Source of the DNA: Agrobacterium vitis
Lineage (GTDB): Bacteria; Pseudomonadota; Alphaproteobacteria; Rhizobiales; Rhizobiaceae
Assembly: GCF_013337045.2 (NCBI RefSeq)
Contig: NZ_CP118261.1
Coordinates: 124,001-188,000, forward strand
Length of the DNA stretch: 64,000 bases
Direction of reading: 5' to 3'
Of the stretch, positions 45,463 to 55,287 are shown in pieces. Position 1 is the stretch's first letter, and each line of letters starts with the position of its first letter. The position numbers and the translations under genes were made by a program. The notes under the pieces were generated by a model. It ran no database searches, was not told the origin of the DNA, and was given only the letters and a program-made list of their open reading frames with translations.

Positions 45463-45528
45463 GATCTCTTGATGCGCCAACCGCCAATACGGTGGAGACA
45501 GAAATAGCCGGTCGACTAATTTTCAAAG

Positions 45529-45549
45529 CCGCCGCCGATATTGCGGCGG
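45529..45549. terminator. GC-rich hairpin after the importer operon
   Basis: CCGCCGC-N7-GCGGCGG lies 66 bp after the last binding-protein stop. It is followed by TAGTCAG rather than a T run. It is the only clear candidate for the operon's end. Confidence 0.45.
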
Positions 45550-46039
45550 TAGTCAGATCATCGCACTTTCCTTACCTTGAACTCGGTTCTTATCCATGAA
45601 AGTCGAGCCACTCTGGCATACTTATGGCCGAAGTGAACTCAATCCATCGGTATGGCTGACTGCCCACCTTGCCGTCGCCTATGTGCGATTTTGCACGAGC
45701 GCGGCGTGGTTGCGACACCCAAACATTGTTGGCAATGAAGGGGAAATAGAGCGGACCTCACTCATTTCAGAGATCCTCTAGGTTGCTGTGCGCGACAATG
45801 CCGACTGGTTAACTTCTGTCGTCGCCGGCGCAATAAATTGGAAGTCATTCGTGTATCAGATCTTTGCGATGCCTTTCCGGCGGGTCATTCAACCTTCCCC
45901 CTACAGCTCTAGTAGCTAGAAGTCGTTCAACGGCGTCCATTGTCCCAAGGGATCCATCATTAAAAATTTTGAGAGCGGAGAAAGGCGCTTTAATCTCGCT
46001 CCCCCACAACGGTAAACCGGCTTCCATGCTTTGGCGCTA
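45550..46039. other. Region without a recognised gene
   Basis: There are about 490 bp between the operon end and an IS630 element. A minus-strand frame (45845-46027) is open but shows no recognised motif. Confidence 0.4.
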
Positions 46040-47081
46040 GAGCGCGTCCGTTGAACGGAATCGTGTTGAGGATTCCCCTGACCCCCGAATTCTGGTTCAA
46101 TCGCTCCGAATGGTGATTTGGTCGGAGGCAATATGCCCGAGCTTTCAGCGATGATCTGAGTAGTCGCGTTCTGGCTGCGTCACGGGATGGCATGTCGGCG
46201 CGCTCAGCAGCGACCGATTTGAGATTGGCATTTCGACAGCGATCGCTTGGATTGCGAGTGCGCGCGCTGGTCGGTTGAAGCCTGCGAAACAGGGCCGACG
46301 CGGCGGTTCGCGCCTCGATGCCCACGAGGACCTCATCGTCGGCATGATCAAAGAGGCGAAAGACATTACCCTCAACGAGATGGTCCTGCCATTGCGTGAG
46401 GGGAGAGCCGTCTCCATTGGCCGCAGCGCACTCGATGTCTGGCTGCGAAGGCGCGGCTGGACATTCAAAAAAGACCGCACATGCAGTGGAGCAGGAGTGT
46501 CCCGACCTCCTGAAGCGTCTCCGCGACTGGTTCGACGGCCAGTTCGATCTCGATCCGGCGCGGCTTGTCTTCATTGATGAAACCGGCCTGAGCACGAAGA
46601 TGTCTCGGCTTCGCGGATGGGCCCGTTGCGACGATCGATGCCGCTCCCCGATCCCACACGGGCACTGGAAGACGACGACATTCACCGGGGCGCTCAGGCT
46701 CTCGGGCATTACAGCGCCTATGGTCCTCGACGGTGCGATGAACGGAGGCGCGTTCCAGGCCTTTGTCGAATAGGTTCTCGTTCGCATCTTGGCACCAGGC
46801 GACATCGTCATCATGGACAATCTGCCTGCACACAAGGCGGAAGGAGTGCGTCACGCAATCGAAGGTGCGGGATGCCGGTTACTCTACCTTCCTCCCTACA
46901 GTCCATACTTCAATCGAGAAGGCCTTCGCCAAGTTGAAGGCTGTCTTGCGCGCCAAAGCCGAGCGAACGGTCAAGGGCTTATGGAATACGGTCGGCCAGA
47001 TCGTCACATTGTTCGAACCGCAAGAATGCGCCAACTTCTTCAAATCATGCGGATATGACCCCGAGTAAAACGGACACGCTC
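46040..47081 (+). mobile_element. IS630-family insertion sequence (decayed)
   Basis: The outer repeats GAGCGCGTCCGTT (left) and AACGGACACGCTC (right) differ by one base as inverted repeats. A TA dinucleotide flanks each end (46038-46039 and 47082-47083), the duplication expected for IS630. The length is 1042 bp. Its transposase is broken into several frames. Confidence 0.85.
46275..47068 (+). pseudogene. IS630-family transposase, multiply frameshifted
   Basis: The N-terminal piece reads MIKEAKDITLNEMVLPLREG, then WLRRRGWTFKKD. A second frame gives ARLVFIDETGLSTKMSRLRG and [18 protein letters not shown] with an in-frame TAG between the catalytic aspartates. A third frame gives [20 protein letters not shown] and ends [10 protein letters not shown]. 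The catalytic residues are scattered over three frames, so no enzyme is made. Confidence 0.88.
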
Positions 47082-47243
47082 TAGATCCGCAGCACCGGTA
47101 ATATCCCCTTCCAACATCACTAAGTCCAAACATCATCCGCCATTATAAAGTGCGAGCATGCCTGTCTTGGGCGCGTTGATGCCATCAGCTCAAACGAACC
47201 TTTGACGCTGAGACGTCATGCGGGCCTCAATACTGGCGTCACC

Positions 47244-47480
47244 TCATTGCTGTGCAGTGGGCCGTTCGAGCTCGATAACCTGAGCGCAAATCATCAGGTT
47301 CTGCGCAATTTCCCGGCACTGATCCGGCGTCATCGAAAACTGGACGGCCTGGGCGCATTTCCCCGGCTCACCGATCACCAGTTTTACGATGCAGGACATG
47401 CCTTGCTCGATGTAGCGACTGAACTCTTGTAGCGGCGGTCCAATAAGACGTCCGGCTTGATCGAGATCTGGAGGAGGCAT
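47244..47480 (-). CDS. Small unknown protein divergent from a chemoreceptor relic (copy 2)
   Basis: A 78-aa homologue of the 67-aa product at 23050-23253. Shared parts are EFSRYIEQGMSCIVKL, AVQFSMTPDQCREIA and [16 protein letters not shown]. The N-terminus is about 11 residues longer (MPPPDLDQAGRLIGPP). GGAGG lies just ahead of the ATG region. It is divergent from a decayed cytoplasmic chemoreceptor, repeating the arrangement of copy 1, which indicates duplication of the pair. The role is unknown. Confidence 0.72.
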   Translation of the reverse strand: MPPPDLDQAGRLIGPPLQEFSRYIEQGMSCIVKLVIGEPGKCAQAVQFSMTPDQCREIAQNLMICAQVIELERPTAQQ

Positions 47481-47570
47481 GGTTGTGTTTCCAGGAGGCG
47501 TGACGATTCTGTTCCGTATTTGACCAGACGAACGTTAAATTTATAATTAAATGTCGATTAATGGAGATTG

Positions 47571-48204
47571 TGCGTATCGTGAAGTTTGCGATCGACGTGA
47601 ATGGTCGCGTCGAAAACGTCGGTCAACTCGCCGGTGCCTGAAATAGTCTCGCCGATGGGGACCTGTCTCAGAAGATCGACAAGCCGTTTATTCCCTCGCA
47701 CGAACAGCTGCGCACCGACTTTTATGCTGCATCTGACAAGCTGAAACGCGCCATGGCGAGGGTTGGCGACAATGCTCGGGGCTTCGGCCAGGTCGACAGA
47801 GACCCGCACCGCGGCGGATGATCTTGCAAAGCGGACCGAGCAGCAGGCAGCCTCGGTTGAGCAGACGGCCTCTGCGCTTGAGGAGATCACGACGACGGTA
47901 AAGGATTCCAGCCGCCGTGCCGAAGAAGGGGGCCAGTTAGTGACCCGAACCCGTGATCACGCCGAACATTCCGGCCAGGTGGTGGGCGTTTGACATCGGC
48001 GCCATGGACCAGATCGAAAAGTCATCGGGCGAGATTTTCAACCCATCGGCGTCATCGATGAGATCGCTTTCCAGACAACTGCTGGCGCTGAATGCAGGTC
48101 TAGAGGCTGCCCGTGCCGTCGATGCCGGCAAGGGCTTCGCGGTCGTCGCCCAGAAAGTGCGCGATGCGCGCGAATATTTCTCGTATCGCCATGTGCGGCA
48201 ATGA
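47571..48204 (+). pseudogene. Cytoplasmic chemoreceptor relic
   Basis: This is a decayed copy of the PAS-chemoreceptor type. It opens in the end of a PAS domain (VKFAIDVNGRVENVGQLAG), with a stop soon after. It continues in other frames with [40 protein letters not shown] and [20 protein letters not shown]. The signalling tip is damaged (LLALNAGLEAARAVDAGKGF, then AVVAQKVRD) and the C-terminus is lost. At least three frame breaks are present. Confidence 0.88.
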
Positions 48205-48212
48205 GAGCCGGT

Positions 48213-48245
48213 TGTAGAGAATACTACCACGGAATATTCTCTACA
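48213..48245. promoter_or_regulatory. Long inverted repeat upstream of the XRE regulator
   Basis: The perfect repeat TGTAGAGAATA-N11-TATTCTCTACA lies 36 bp ahead of the XRE-type gene. The half-site spacing of about two helical turns between centres fits a dimeric HTH regulator, so it is probably an autoregulatory operator. Confidence 0.65.
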
Positions 48246-48280
48246 CCGCGCATCGTAACCTGCATATTTCACTGAACTGA

Positions 48281-48715
48281 ATGGAGAGAGCCTTGGGATT
48301 TCCGAAAATACCACATGAAACCGACTTCGACGTTGGACAAAAAATCAAAGCCCGCAGACGTGCGATCGGGATGAGCCAGGAAACCTTGGGCAAAGCCCTC
48401 GGCATCACGTTTCAGCAAATCCAGAAGTATGAAAAGGGCACCAACAGGGTTGGCGCAAGCCGCTTGTCGAACATTGCCGATTTCCTCGCGGTGCCTATCT
48501 CATATTTCTTTCGCGACAATGATGAAAATTCTGAACGGTCATCCGAAAGCATGTCGCTCCCGGATGACGAAATCACGCGGTTTTTAGCCACCAGCGAAGG
48601 ACAGGCGCTGAACAAGGCATTTGCCAAGATAAAAGTGAAAATTGTTAAACGCAGTGTCGTTGCTTTGACCAAGACGCTGGCGAAGGTCAACGATGAGCCG
48701 ACAGAAGTGACTTAG
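48281..48715 (+). CDS. XRE-family transcriptional regulator
   Basis: A 144-aa protein with an HTH_3 domain at about 17-75 (VGQKIKARRRAIGMSQETLG, then QQIQKYEKGTNRVGASRL), of a type common in rhizobia. The C-terminal part (EITRFLATSEGQALNKAFAK) is typical of the same group, but its role is unknown. The ATG has little Shine-Dalgarno sequence; GGAGAG directly after it would suit the in-frame TTG at 48293. A strong inverted repeat upstream suggests autoregulation. Confidence 0.88.
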   Translation: MERALGFPKIPHETDFDVGQKIKARRRAIGMSQETLGKALGITFQQIQKYEKGTNRVGASRLSNIADFLAVPISYFFRDNDENSERSSESMSLPDDEITRFLATSEGQALNKAFAKIKVKIVKRSVVALTKTLAKVNDEPTEVT

Positions 48716-48912
48716 CCCCGTTCCCGCATGATCGCGTTAGATCTGCTGGAAAGCTTTTGTTATTGCTACTGAATGAAATCTCGCTCTCACAAACAAAGTT
48801 CGTGCCAACCATTGGCAATTTAACTCGGACTTAAAACGCGGGGCACAAGAATAAAAACAGCGCGTACTTTCTTCAACCGATCCACGAGGGTCCTTTAGAC
48901 GATTGTTTTCAG

Positions 48913-51135
48913 ATGACGGGAACGGAACAGACCAGACTGCAGTATCTAAACAAAAGCGGTACCATGTATACGCCGCCGGCAGAGGGATTCGACGCCGTCG
49001 TTGGCCTTGTCTCGTCCATTCTCAGCATGCCCATCGCGCTGATTTGCCTTTTGGATGCGGAACAGGTCTGGTTCAAAGCCAAGCATGGGCTCGATTTCGA
49101 CCGCGCGGCTCGCAAGCATTCGTTCTGCGACTATGTCGTCACCTATCAAGAGCCACTCATTTTGTCCGACACCCTCCAGGACCGGCGGTTCAGAAACAAT
49201 GCCATCATGAAGGGGGCTCTCGGAATTCGCTTTTATGCCGGCGTTCCCTTGATCGAAAACGGCATTTGTCTCGGCAGTCTTTGCGTCATGGACCGGGAAG
49301 TGCGCGGATTTGAGGATGAGGATTTGAGGCGACTTGAGGGCTTTGCCACCATCGTTCTCGGGCTCCTGCGGGAACCCCGTCAGGCATCGATCCTAAGGGA
49401 ACAACAGCGCGAACTGCGTATCCGTCAAGCCCGGTTCGAGCAGACGGAACGATCGGCCAAAGTCGGAGGCTTCGAAATGGATTTGCTGACAGGCAAGTTC
49501 ATCTGGTCCGATCAGATCTATCGAACCGTTGGGCTTCCCATTGGCATGCCTTTGACACGGAAAAAGGTGCTTGGCTGTTATGCGCCGGAAGAACGCGAGC
49601 ACGTCGAGCGCCGGATCAAGGCTGCGATGGACGGAAACGGCGATGGCACCGATCGGGACTACCGAATCCTGACACCTGAGGGAGAGGAGCGTTGGGTTCA
49701 TATCGTTAGCGACGTCGAGATGATCGATGGCGCGCCACGCCGCCTCTTTGGCATTTTGCAGGATGTCACCGAAAGATATCGGCAGGAACGCGGTCTCGTC
49801 CAAGCGGCGAACAGCGATGCCTTGACCGGCCTTGCCAATCGCGCCTGCTTTAAGGCGGCAATCGATCGTCAGATTAGTCAGGATCGTGCTGAGTTCGGGC
49901 TGTTACTGATTGATGTCGATCATCTCAAGGTCACCAACGACACGCTTGGCCATGGGGCAGGAGACGTTCTTCTCAAGGAGATCGCCAACCGTCTGGTTTC
50001 GCAAATGGGCAAAAAGGGAACTGTGTTTCGGGTTGGAGGAGATGAATTCGCGGCGGTGATCGAAAAGCCTGTCAGCAACCGCGGCATGACCATGATCGCG
50101 CGCGGATTGATTCGGGCCGTCTCCGAACCGATGACCTTCAACGGTGTGACCATCAATCCCAAAATCACTTTGGGAGGAGCGATCTGCGACGGTTGTACCG
50201 ATGCGGAGGTTCTCTGCCAGAATGCCGATTTCGCGCTCTATCACGCAAAGCAGACAGCCAAAGGCACATATGTTCATTTCGAACTCGGTCTGAGAACGAA
50301 GATTTCCCGCCGACTCGCTGTCACCAATGAAGTTGAGGAAGCACTGGCAGAAAATCGCCTGTTTCCTTACTACCAGCCCATCGTCCGAATTCAGACCGGC
50401 GAGATCGTCGGTGTCGAAGCGCTGGTGCGCATGCGTCTTGCCGACGGTAGTGTGAGGGCTGCGGGCGATTTCCACGAAGCCCTGAAAGACGCCAGCATTT
50501 CGCATCGAGTCACCAGCCTGATGCTGGAAAAAGTCGCAAATGATCTGCGCAATTGGTATGATAGCGGCCTCAAACCTCTCCGCGTCGGCATCAATATCAG
50601 CTCATCCGACTTCTCACGGGGCGATCTCGAAAGCCGTATCGCATCGGCATTCGCGCGCTATGCTTTGTCGCTCGACAGCTTGCGGCTCGAGGTGACCGAA
50701 AGCGTGTTCATGGAAGGAACAGAAGAGGCTGTCGCCGCTACGCTTCAGCGCCTGCGCAAGAAGGGGGCTTCGGTCGCACTTGATGATTTCGGCACGGGCT
50801 ACGCCTCGCTGACGCATCTACAGCGCCTGCCAGTCGATGTTATCAAGATCGACAAGAGCTTTATAGACACCATGCTGACAGATGCGTCTAGCGATGCAAT
50901 CGTCGAACTCATGCTTGAACTGTCGAGGAAAATGGACTTGCGGGTTACGGCCGAAGGCGTCGAAACGATAGAACAGGCTATCCGGCTCGATGAACTGGGC
51001 TGTGCTTCCGGACAGGGATATCTTTATGCCCGACCAATGGATGCGTCTGCCATATACACTCTGGTTGCGACGACCGCCGGCAAGGAACATCAAGAGAGGC
51101 CGGCACTGCAAAAAGTTCGATGCTCGGTCTTTTAA
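48913..51135 (+). CDS. GAF-PAS-GGDEF-EAL protein
   Basis: A 740-aa soluble cyclic-di-GMP enzyme. The N-terminal GAF domain (about 20-160) includes LGIRFYAGVPLIENG. The PAS domain (about 180-290) ends LFGILQDVTERY. The GGDEF domain has VGGDEF at about 374, and the EAL domain has GVEALVRMR near 500 and DDFGTGYASLTHL. Both catalytic motifs are kept. No membrane helix is present, so the signal is cytoplasmic. It stands alone between the XRE gene and a chemoreceptor. Confidence 0.93.
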   Translation: MTGTEQTRLQYLNKSGTMYTPPAEGFDAVVGLVSSILSMPIALICLLDAEQVWFKAKHGLDFDRAARKHSFCDYVVTYQEPLILSDTLQDRRFRNNAIMKGALGIRFYAGVPLIENGICLGSLCVMDREVRGFEDEDLRRLEGFATIVLGLLREPRQASILREQQRELRIRQARFEQTERSAKVGGFEMDLLTGKFIWSDQIYRTVGLPIGMPLTRKKVLGCYAPEEREHVERRIKAAMDGNGDGTDRDYRILTPEGEERWVHIVSDVEMIDGAPRRLFGILQDVTERYRQERGLVQAANSDALTGLANRACFKAAIDRQISQDRAEFGLLLIDVDHLKVTNDTLGHGAGDVLLKEIANRLVSQMGKKGTVFRVGGDEFAAVIEKPVSNRGMTMIARGLIRAVSEPMTFNGVTINPKITLGGAICDGCTDAEVLCQNADFALYHAKQTAKGTYVHFELGLRTKISRRLAVTNEVEEALAENRLFPYYQPIVRIQTGEIVGVEALVRMRLADGSVRAAGDFHEALKDASISHRVTSLMLEKVANDLRNWYDSGLKPLRVGINISSSDFSRGDLESRIASAFARYALSLDSLRLEVTESVFMEGTEEAVAATLQRLRKKGASVALDDFGTGYASLTHLQRLPVDVIKIDKSFIDTMLTDASSDAIVELMLELSRKMDLRVTAEGVETIEQAIRLDELGCASGQGYLYARPMDASAIYTLVATTAGKEHQERPALQKVRCSVF

Positions 51136-51204
51136 AACAATAATTGGGTATTTCCGGACAAAGGGGTCGCCTCAACCTTTTGAAGGAGCCTTCAGATGGG
51201 TGAA

Positions 51205-51430
51205 AGCTGGAAAGGTGTGGCCATTCCGAAACGACTGCAGATGCTGAGGTTTGTGTCGCAGAGTGAAACGAGTGCAGGCGATCTCACCAAGAATGTGCCG
51301 CTGGATCAATCAGCGTCATCGCAGCATCTCGAAGCTGCACGCGGCCAACCTCATCGAAACGCGACGTGAGGCCCAGCAAATGTTCTACATATCCGCTAGG
51401 ACAAGGTAAGGCGGCGACTGGCTACGATCA
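51205..51430 (+). pseudogene. ArsR-family regulator relic
   Basis: The plus strand reads LQMLRFVSQSETSAGDLTKN, then VPLDQSASSQHLEA. In the next frame it reads AANLIETRREAQQMFYI, the winged helix of an ArsR-type repressor split by a frame change. Later sequence to about 51430 is degraded. The rest of the gap up to 51735 holds nothing I recognise. Confidence 0.6.
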
Positions 51431-51735
51431 GCAATTTGCGTGACCCCTTCATACCCGAGACCAACGGAGTCTGCAGAGCCGCCATCTGCCTGTCACTTGC
51501 TGACGGCGCGCCATTTCACAGCCTCGTTTCCTATGTTTCCAACGGAAAGATGACTGAGCAAAGCGACATCTGATCGAGCAGCCGTTATTTTCGGCTGTGT
51601 AAGGCCATCGGATTGCTCGGCTTCCGATAACTGATCCAGTAATTCAGGGAATGAAACGTGTAAGGCGTTGTAGACTCTCGTATTGGATGACAGCGAATCT
51701 CATGCGCAATGCACTCCGCGTGCTCCTATCGGCGG

Positions 51736-53506
51736 CTAAAATTCCTCCCAGCTGGCTTCGACGGCGAGTGCGCCGCCTCCGCGGCTTGACACCCGCACGA
51801 CCGACGGCCGCGTCGCAGGTTTGATGACAGCTGGAGCGCTTTTTTTCTTAGGTGGCGAGTCAACGCCGTCGAAACGGAACTGCTCAAGCAGGTCGAACAG
51901 CGCTTGCGCCTCTCCAGCCAACCCATGACTTGCCGCCGTCTGTTGCTCGACCATCGCAGCATTCTGCTGCGTCCCTTGATCCACGGTATTGACGGCCTGG
52001 TTGATTTCACCAAGGGCAATCGCCTGTTCTTTTGAGGCATCGACGATGGCGGAGATATCGGTATTGATATCGGCCACGTGCGATGCAATCTCCTGTAAGG
52101 CGGATCCTGCTTTAGTAACAAGCGAAACACCATTTGCGACATGTGCGCTGGATGCGGTGATCAGGACTTTGATCTCCTTGGCCGCCTTAGCCGAGCGTTG
52201 TGCAAGCTCCCGCACTTCCTGCGCAACAACGGCAAAGCCTTTGCCGGCGTCGCCGGCACGAGCGGCCTCGACGCCAGCATTCAGCGCCAGAAGATTGGTC
52301 TGAAAGGCAATTTCATCGATAACGCCGATGATGTTTGAAATTGCACGAGACGATTCCTCGATCTGGTCCATCGCCTGGATGGCTTCGGTTACCACCTGTC
52401 CGGAACGCTGGGCGTGAGTTTTTGTCCGATCGACCAGACGGCCAGCTTCTTCGGCGCGGCGACTGGAATCCTTCACCGTTGTTGTGATTTCTTCGAGGGC
52501 TGCGGCGGTCTCTTCAACCGAGGCAGCCTGCTGCTCGGTACGCTTGGCAAGGTCGTCCGCAGAGGTCTTGATCTCATTCGATCCGGCCGTTATGGCACGA
52601 GCGTTGTCGGCCACACTCGCCATTGCCATACGCAGTTTGCGCGAGGCACTGTTGAAGTCTAGCCGCAACCGATCCAGAGCCGGGATGAACGGTGAGGGCA
52701 GTTCGCGGGAAAGATCGCCCTCCGACAGCGCATTGAGATTGGCAGCTAAATCCTCGACATTGTTCACGCGGCCTGTGACGTCAGTCGCAAACTTGACCAC
52801 CTTGAAGATTTTACCATCGGGATCGAAGATAGGATTGTAGGATGCCTGAATGAAGACACTTTGACCAGACTTGCCGATGCGCCTGAATTCGTCAGTGACA
52901 AATTCTCCGGTAGACAGCCTTTTCCAAAAGTCGACGTAGTCGGCCGAGGCGGCGTAGCTCTTTTCGACGAATATCCTGTGGTGCCGGCCGACAATCTCCG
53001 AAAGCGCATATCCGAGCGTCTGCAAAAAAATTCTCGTTCGCGGTAAGGATGGTTCCGTCAGGTGCGAATTCAATGGTGGCCTGGGCACGGGAGATGGCAT
53101 CGAGTTTTGCGGCACTTTCAATCGCATTCAGTTTGCTCTGTGTAATATCACTGGCGACCTTGACGATGCGCACCACTTTACCGCTTCGGTCTTTGATCGG
53201 ATTATAGTTTCCGCGGATGTAGATCTCTTTGCCGGATTTGCTGATCCGTTTGAAATCGCTGATCTGGAAGTCGCCACCGCGCAACGTTTCCCAGAATGCG
53301 ACGTAAGCTGAGGATTTGGCATATCCCGCATCGACAAAGATCTGATGATGTTTGCCGATGAGCTCCGCTTCCGAATACCCCATCAAATCGCAGAAGTTTT
53401 TGTTGGCTTTGAGGACACTTCCAGTGGGGTCGAATTCAATAATCGCCATCGAACTATCAAGCGCGCGTACGAGCTGGCCAGCTTTGCCTGAGAGAAACGA
53501 CAGCAT
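51736..53506 (-). pseudogene. Cytoplasmic PAS chemoreceptor with a one-base frameshift in a poly-T run
   Basis: This is a close relative of the receptor at 21083-22873. It starts at ATG 53506 (MLSFLSGKAGQLVRAL) behind GGGGAG. Two PAS domains are seen: AIIEFDPTGSVLKANKNFC, and [17 protein letters not shown]. In the coding strand a run of seven T follows; with six T the frame continues [16 protein letters not shown]. With seven it shifts and ends. Everything after it, to the intact signalling domain ([20 protein letters not shown]) and the ASWEEF C-terminus, is undamaged. The break is therefore very recent, a phase-variable tract, or a sequencing error. A corrected protein would be about 590 aa. 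Confidence 0.85.
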
Positions 53507-53589
53507 AACGACACTCCCCAATCCAGCACAAACCGCGCCTTAATCCGAATCTAGGGGAGAAAGATTAATTTTATCGAAACTCTTAGAGA

Positions 53590-54480
53590 ATGAACAATAT
53601 CACGCAATCCAACGGTGGGGCGAAACGGTTCTCGCGCGAGATCGACGGGCACGGGTGGGCAAGGCACATAAACCTACCGAATCGTTTTGAGAAGACATAT
53701 CTAAGAGAACGCGCCGATTCCGGCAGCTATAATTGGATCAGTCGTCTCATGCGTTCTAGTCGAAGTAATAACCGGGACAATGCCGATGACATCATCGACT
53801 TGCGCTCGCTGCCGCAGTTTCGGCCAATCCGCGACAACGCGTTCGTGGATCGACTGCGCAATGCAGTGCCCTTTGACCATGTCAGCGTCAGCGGGCTCGA
53901 TCTCGACGGGTACCGTCTGGGAGAAACCACCTTTCACCTCGAGTCGGACGTGCCGCCCGCACTGGCTGAGACGTATCTTTCCGACAAGCTCTACGAAGCT
54001 GATCCGCTTTTGCGCTATGTTATAGAAACTCAATGCGTCGCGTTAGAGAGCCTCGTTTACCCAAAGCGGAAAGTGCCCGTGCGATTCAGACAATTGGCCG
54101 AAAACTTTTCGATCCGAAACCGGACAGTGTTTCCAGTCAAACGAAACGGTTTGGTGTGCGCGTCAGTTGGGTTCATGCGCCGCGAGCCTTTCACAGAAGA
54201 CGAAATCGAGTTTCTTCGGCAGATTGCGCGTCCTCTGTACACGTCGGTCGTTGGCCCCCTGGTGGAACGGTTCGCAGCCGAGAGTTCAAAGTTAACGGAA
54301 GGGGAGATCATCTGCTTGCGCTTGGCCGCCGAAGGAATGACGACAGCAGAAATTGCTGAGGGCAGTAAATTCCAGGCGGCGACTGTCGATAGCTACCTGA
54401 AGTTAGCTACAAAAAAACTTGGTTGCAAAAATCGGGCTCATGCTCTTGTAGAAGCTGTCCGGCGCGAACTCATAGATTGA
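53590..54480 (+). CDS. LuxR-family regulator (probable AHL-independent solo)
   Basis: A 296-aa protein with an N-terminal autoinducer-binding-like domain (about 85-225) and a C-terminal LuxR HTH (KLTEGEIICLRLAAEGMTTA, then EIAEGSKFQAATVDSYLK). The domain retains the DP pair in YEADPLLR, but the tryptophans that contact acyl-homoserine lactone in TraR/LuxR are missing. It therefore may bind another ligand or none. No luxI-type synthase is nearby. It lies next to the chemoreceptor on the opposite strand. Confidence 0.88.
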   Translation: MNNITQSNGGAKRFSREIDGHGWARHINLPNRFEKTYLRERADSGSYNWISRLMRSSRSNNRDNADDIIDLRSLPQFRPIRDNAFVDRLRNAVPFDHVSVSGLDLDGYRLGETTFHLESDVPPALAETYLSDKLYEADPLLRYVIETQCVALESLVYPKRKVPVRFRQLAENFSIRNRTVFPVKRNGLVCASVGFMRREPFTEDEIEFLRQIARPLYTSVVGPLVERFAAESSKLTEGEIICLRLAAEGMTTAEIAEGSKFQAATVDSYLKLATKKLGCKNRAHALVEAVRRELID

Positions 54481-54904
54481 GCATGGGAAAGTCGTTCGAT
54501 AAGAGCGAATTTTGCTGAGGTGCATGCTCCATGGCGGCTCTTCGATGGTTCGGCGTTCTGAAATCGCTTTCGTCACCGCTGAAGTCCTTCCGACCCCGCC
54601 GACACTGGTTCGCTCCTGTTAAGTTGGATCGCTTCGGTGAAGCTCGAAAGCTGACGCTGAAAAAAGCCTCGCTCCGGACGCACTTACGTTGCCGACGCCT
54701 TGACCGCGATAGTAAGGAGCCTTGCTCCAGAAATGGTGCAAAAGTGGATGCCGATGTTGCCGGTCACCCAGCGCAGGACGAGCGGCAGATTGTAGTACGA
54801 GGCGCCGTGCACGGGGGCTTTTAAGTGCGGACCATTTGTCCCTGCTTTTAACCGCTGCGGACAGATCGAGCTCGACAGAGGGTTGGCCCACCTCTTGCTT
54901 TCGC
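54481..54904. other. Region without a recognised gene
   Basis: There are about 420 bp between the LuxR gene and a truncated sensor. Several short frames exist on both strands with no family signature; this may be gene debris. Confidence 0.4.
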
Positions 54905-55235
54905 ATGACAGCCATGCCTCTTTCCAATAAGACTTTCTGCAAATATTTTAGGGCAACTGGGCCGCTGCTGACGAGGAAAACGCAATTGAATGAGGGTTCA
55001 GACTATCCCGACGACTTGAAGTTTCTTGGAGTGGATAGCCTCCGGTTTCTCGACCGGCTTGGGACAGAGACATCGTCGCTGTCCGATGCCGACGCGATCC
55101 TGGCCACCACGACGCGTCTGGTCGGGAAATATCTCAGCCTTTCGGTGTGCGCGTATGCCGACATGGACGAGGACGCGGATGGTTTCACGATCCGCGGGGA
55201 CTGGGCCGCTCCGGGATCGACTAGCATAGTAGGCT
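54905..55235 (+). pseudogene. GAF-domain sensor (kinase) N-terminal fragment
   Basis: The frame reads FLGVDSLRFLDRLGTETSSL, ADAILATTTRLVGKYLSLSV, CAYADMDEDADGFTIRGDWA and APGSTSIVGF. This is the N-terminal GAF segment found in many alphaproteobacterial sensor kinases. It is cut at the left inverted repeat of the Tn3-family transposon, and the rest of the kinase is not present on the far side at 59030. The start at 54905 is a guess. Confidence 0.65.
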
Positions 55236-55279
55236 TCACGACACGAAAGTGGCGAATCTGTCCGACTTTTAAGAACGTA
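55230..55279 (+). repeat. Tn3 left terminal inverted repeat
   Basis: This matches the reverse complement of 58980-59029 with few mismatches (T/G at position 6, GCGA versus TTGG near the middle, A/G near the inner end). It ends nine bases short of the resolvase stop. Confidence 0.88.
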
Positions 55280-55287
55280 TCCGGAAC

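Noticed and set aside
45845..46131. Short minus-strand frames before the IS630 element
   Set aside because: They run into the IS630 left end, lack motifs and compete with each other in different frames.
54619..54942. 107-aa minus-strand frame between LuxR and the Tn3 transposon
   Set aside because: Composition looks like an out-of-frame shadow, and no family pattern was found.
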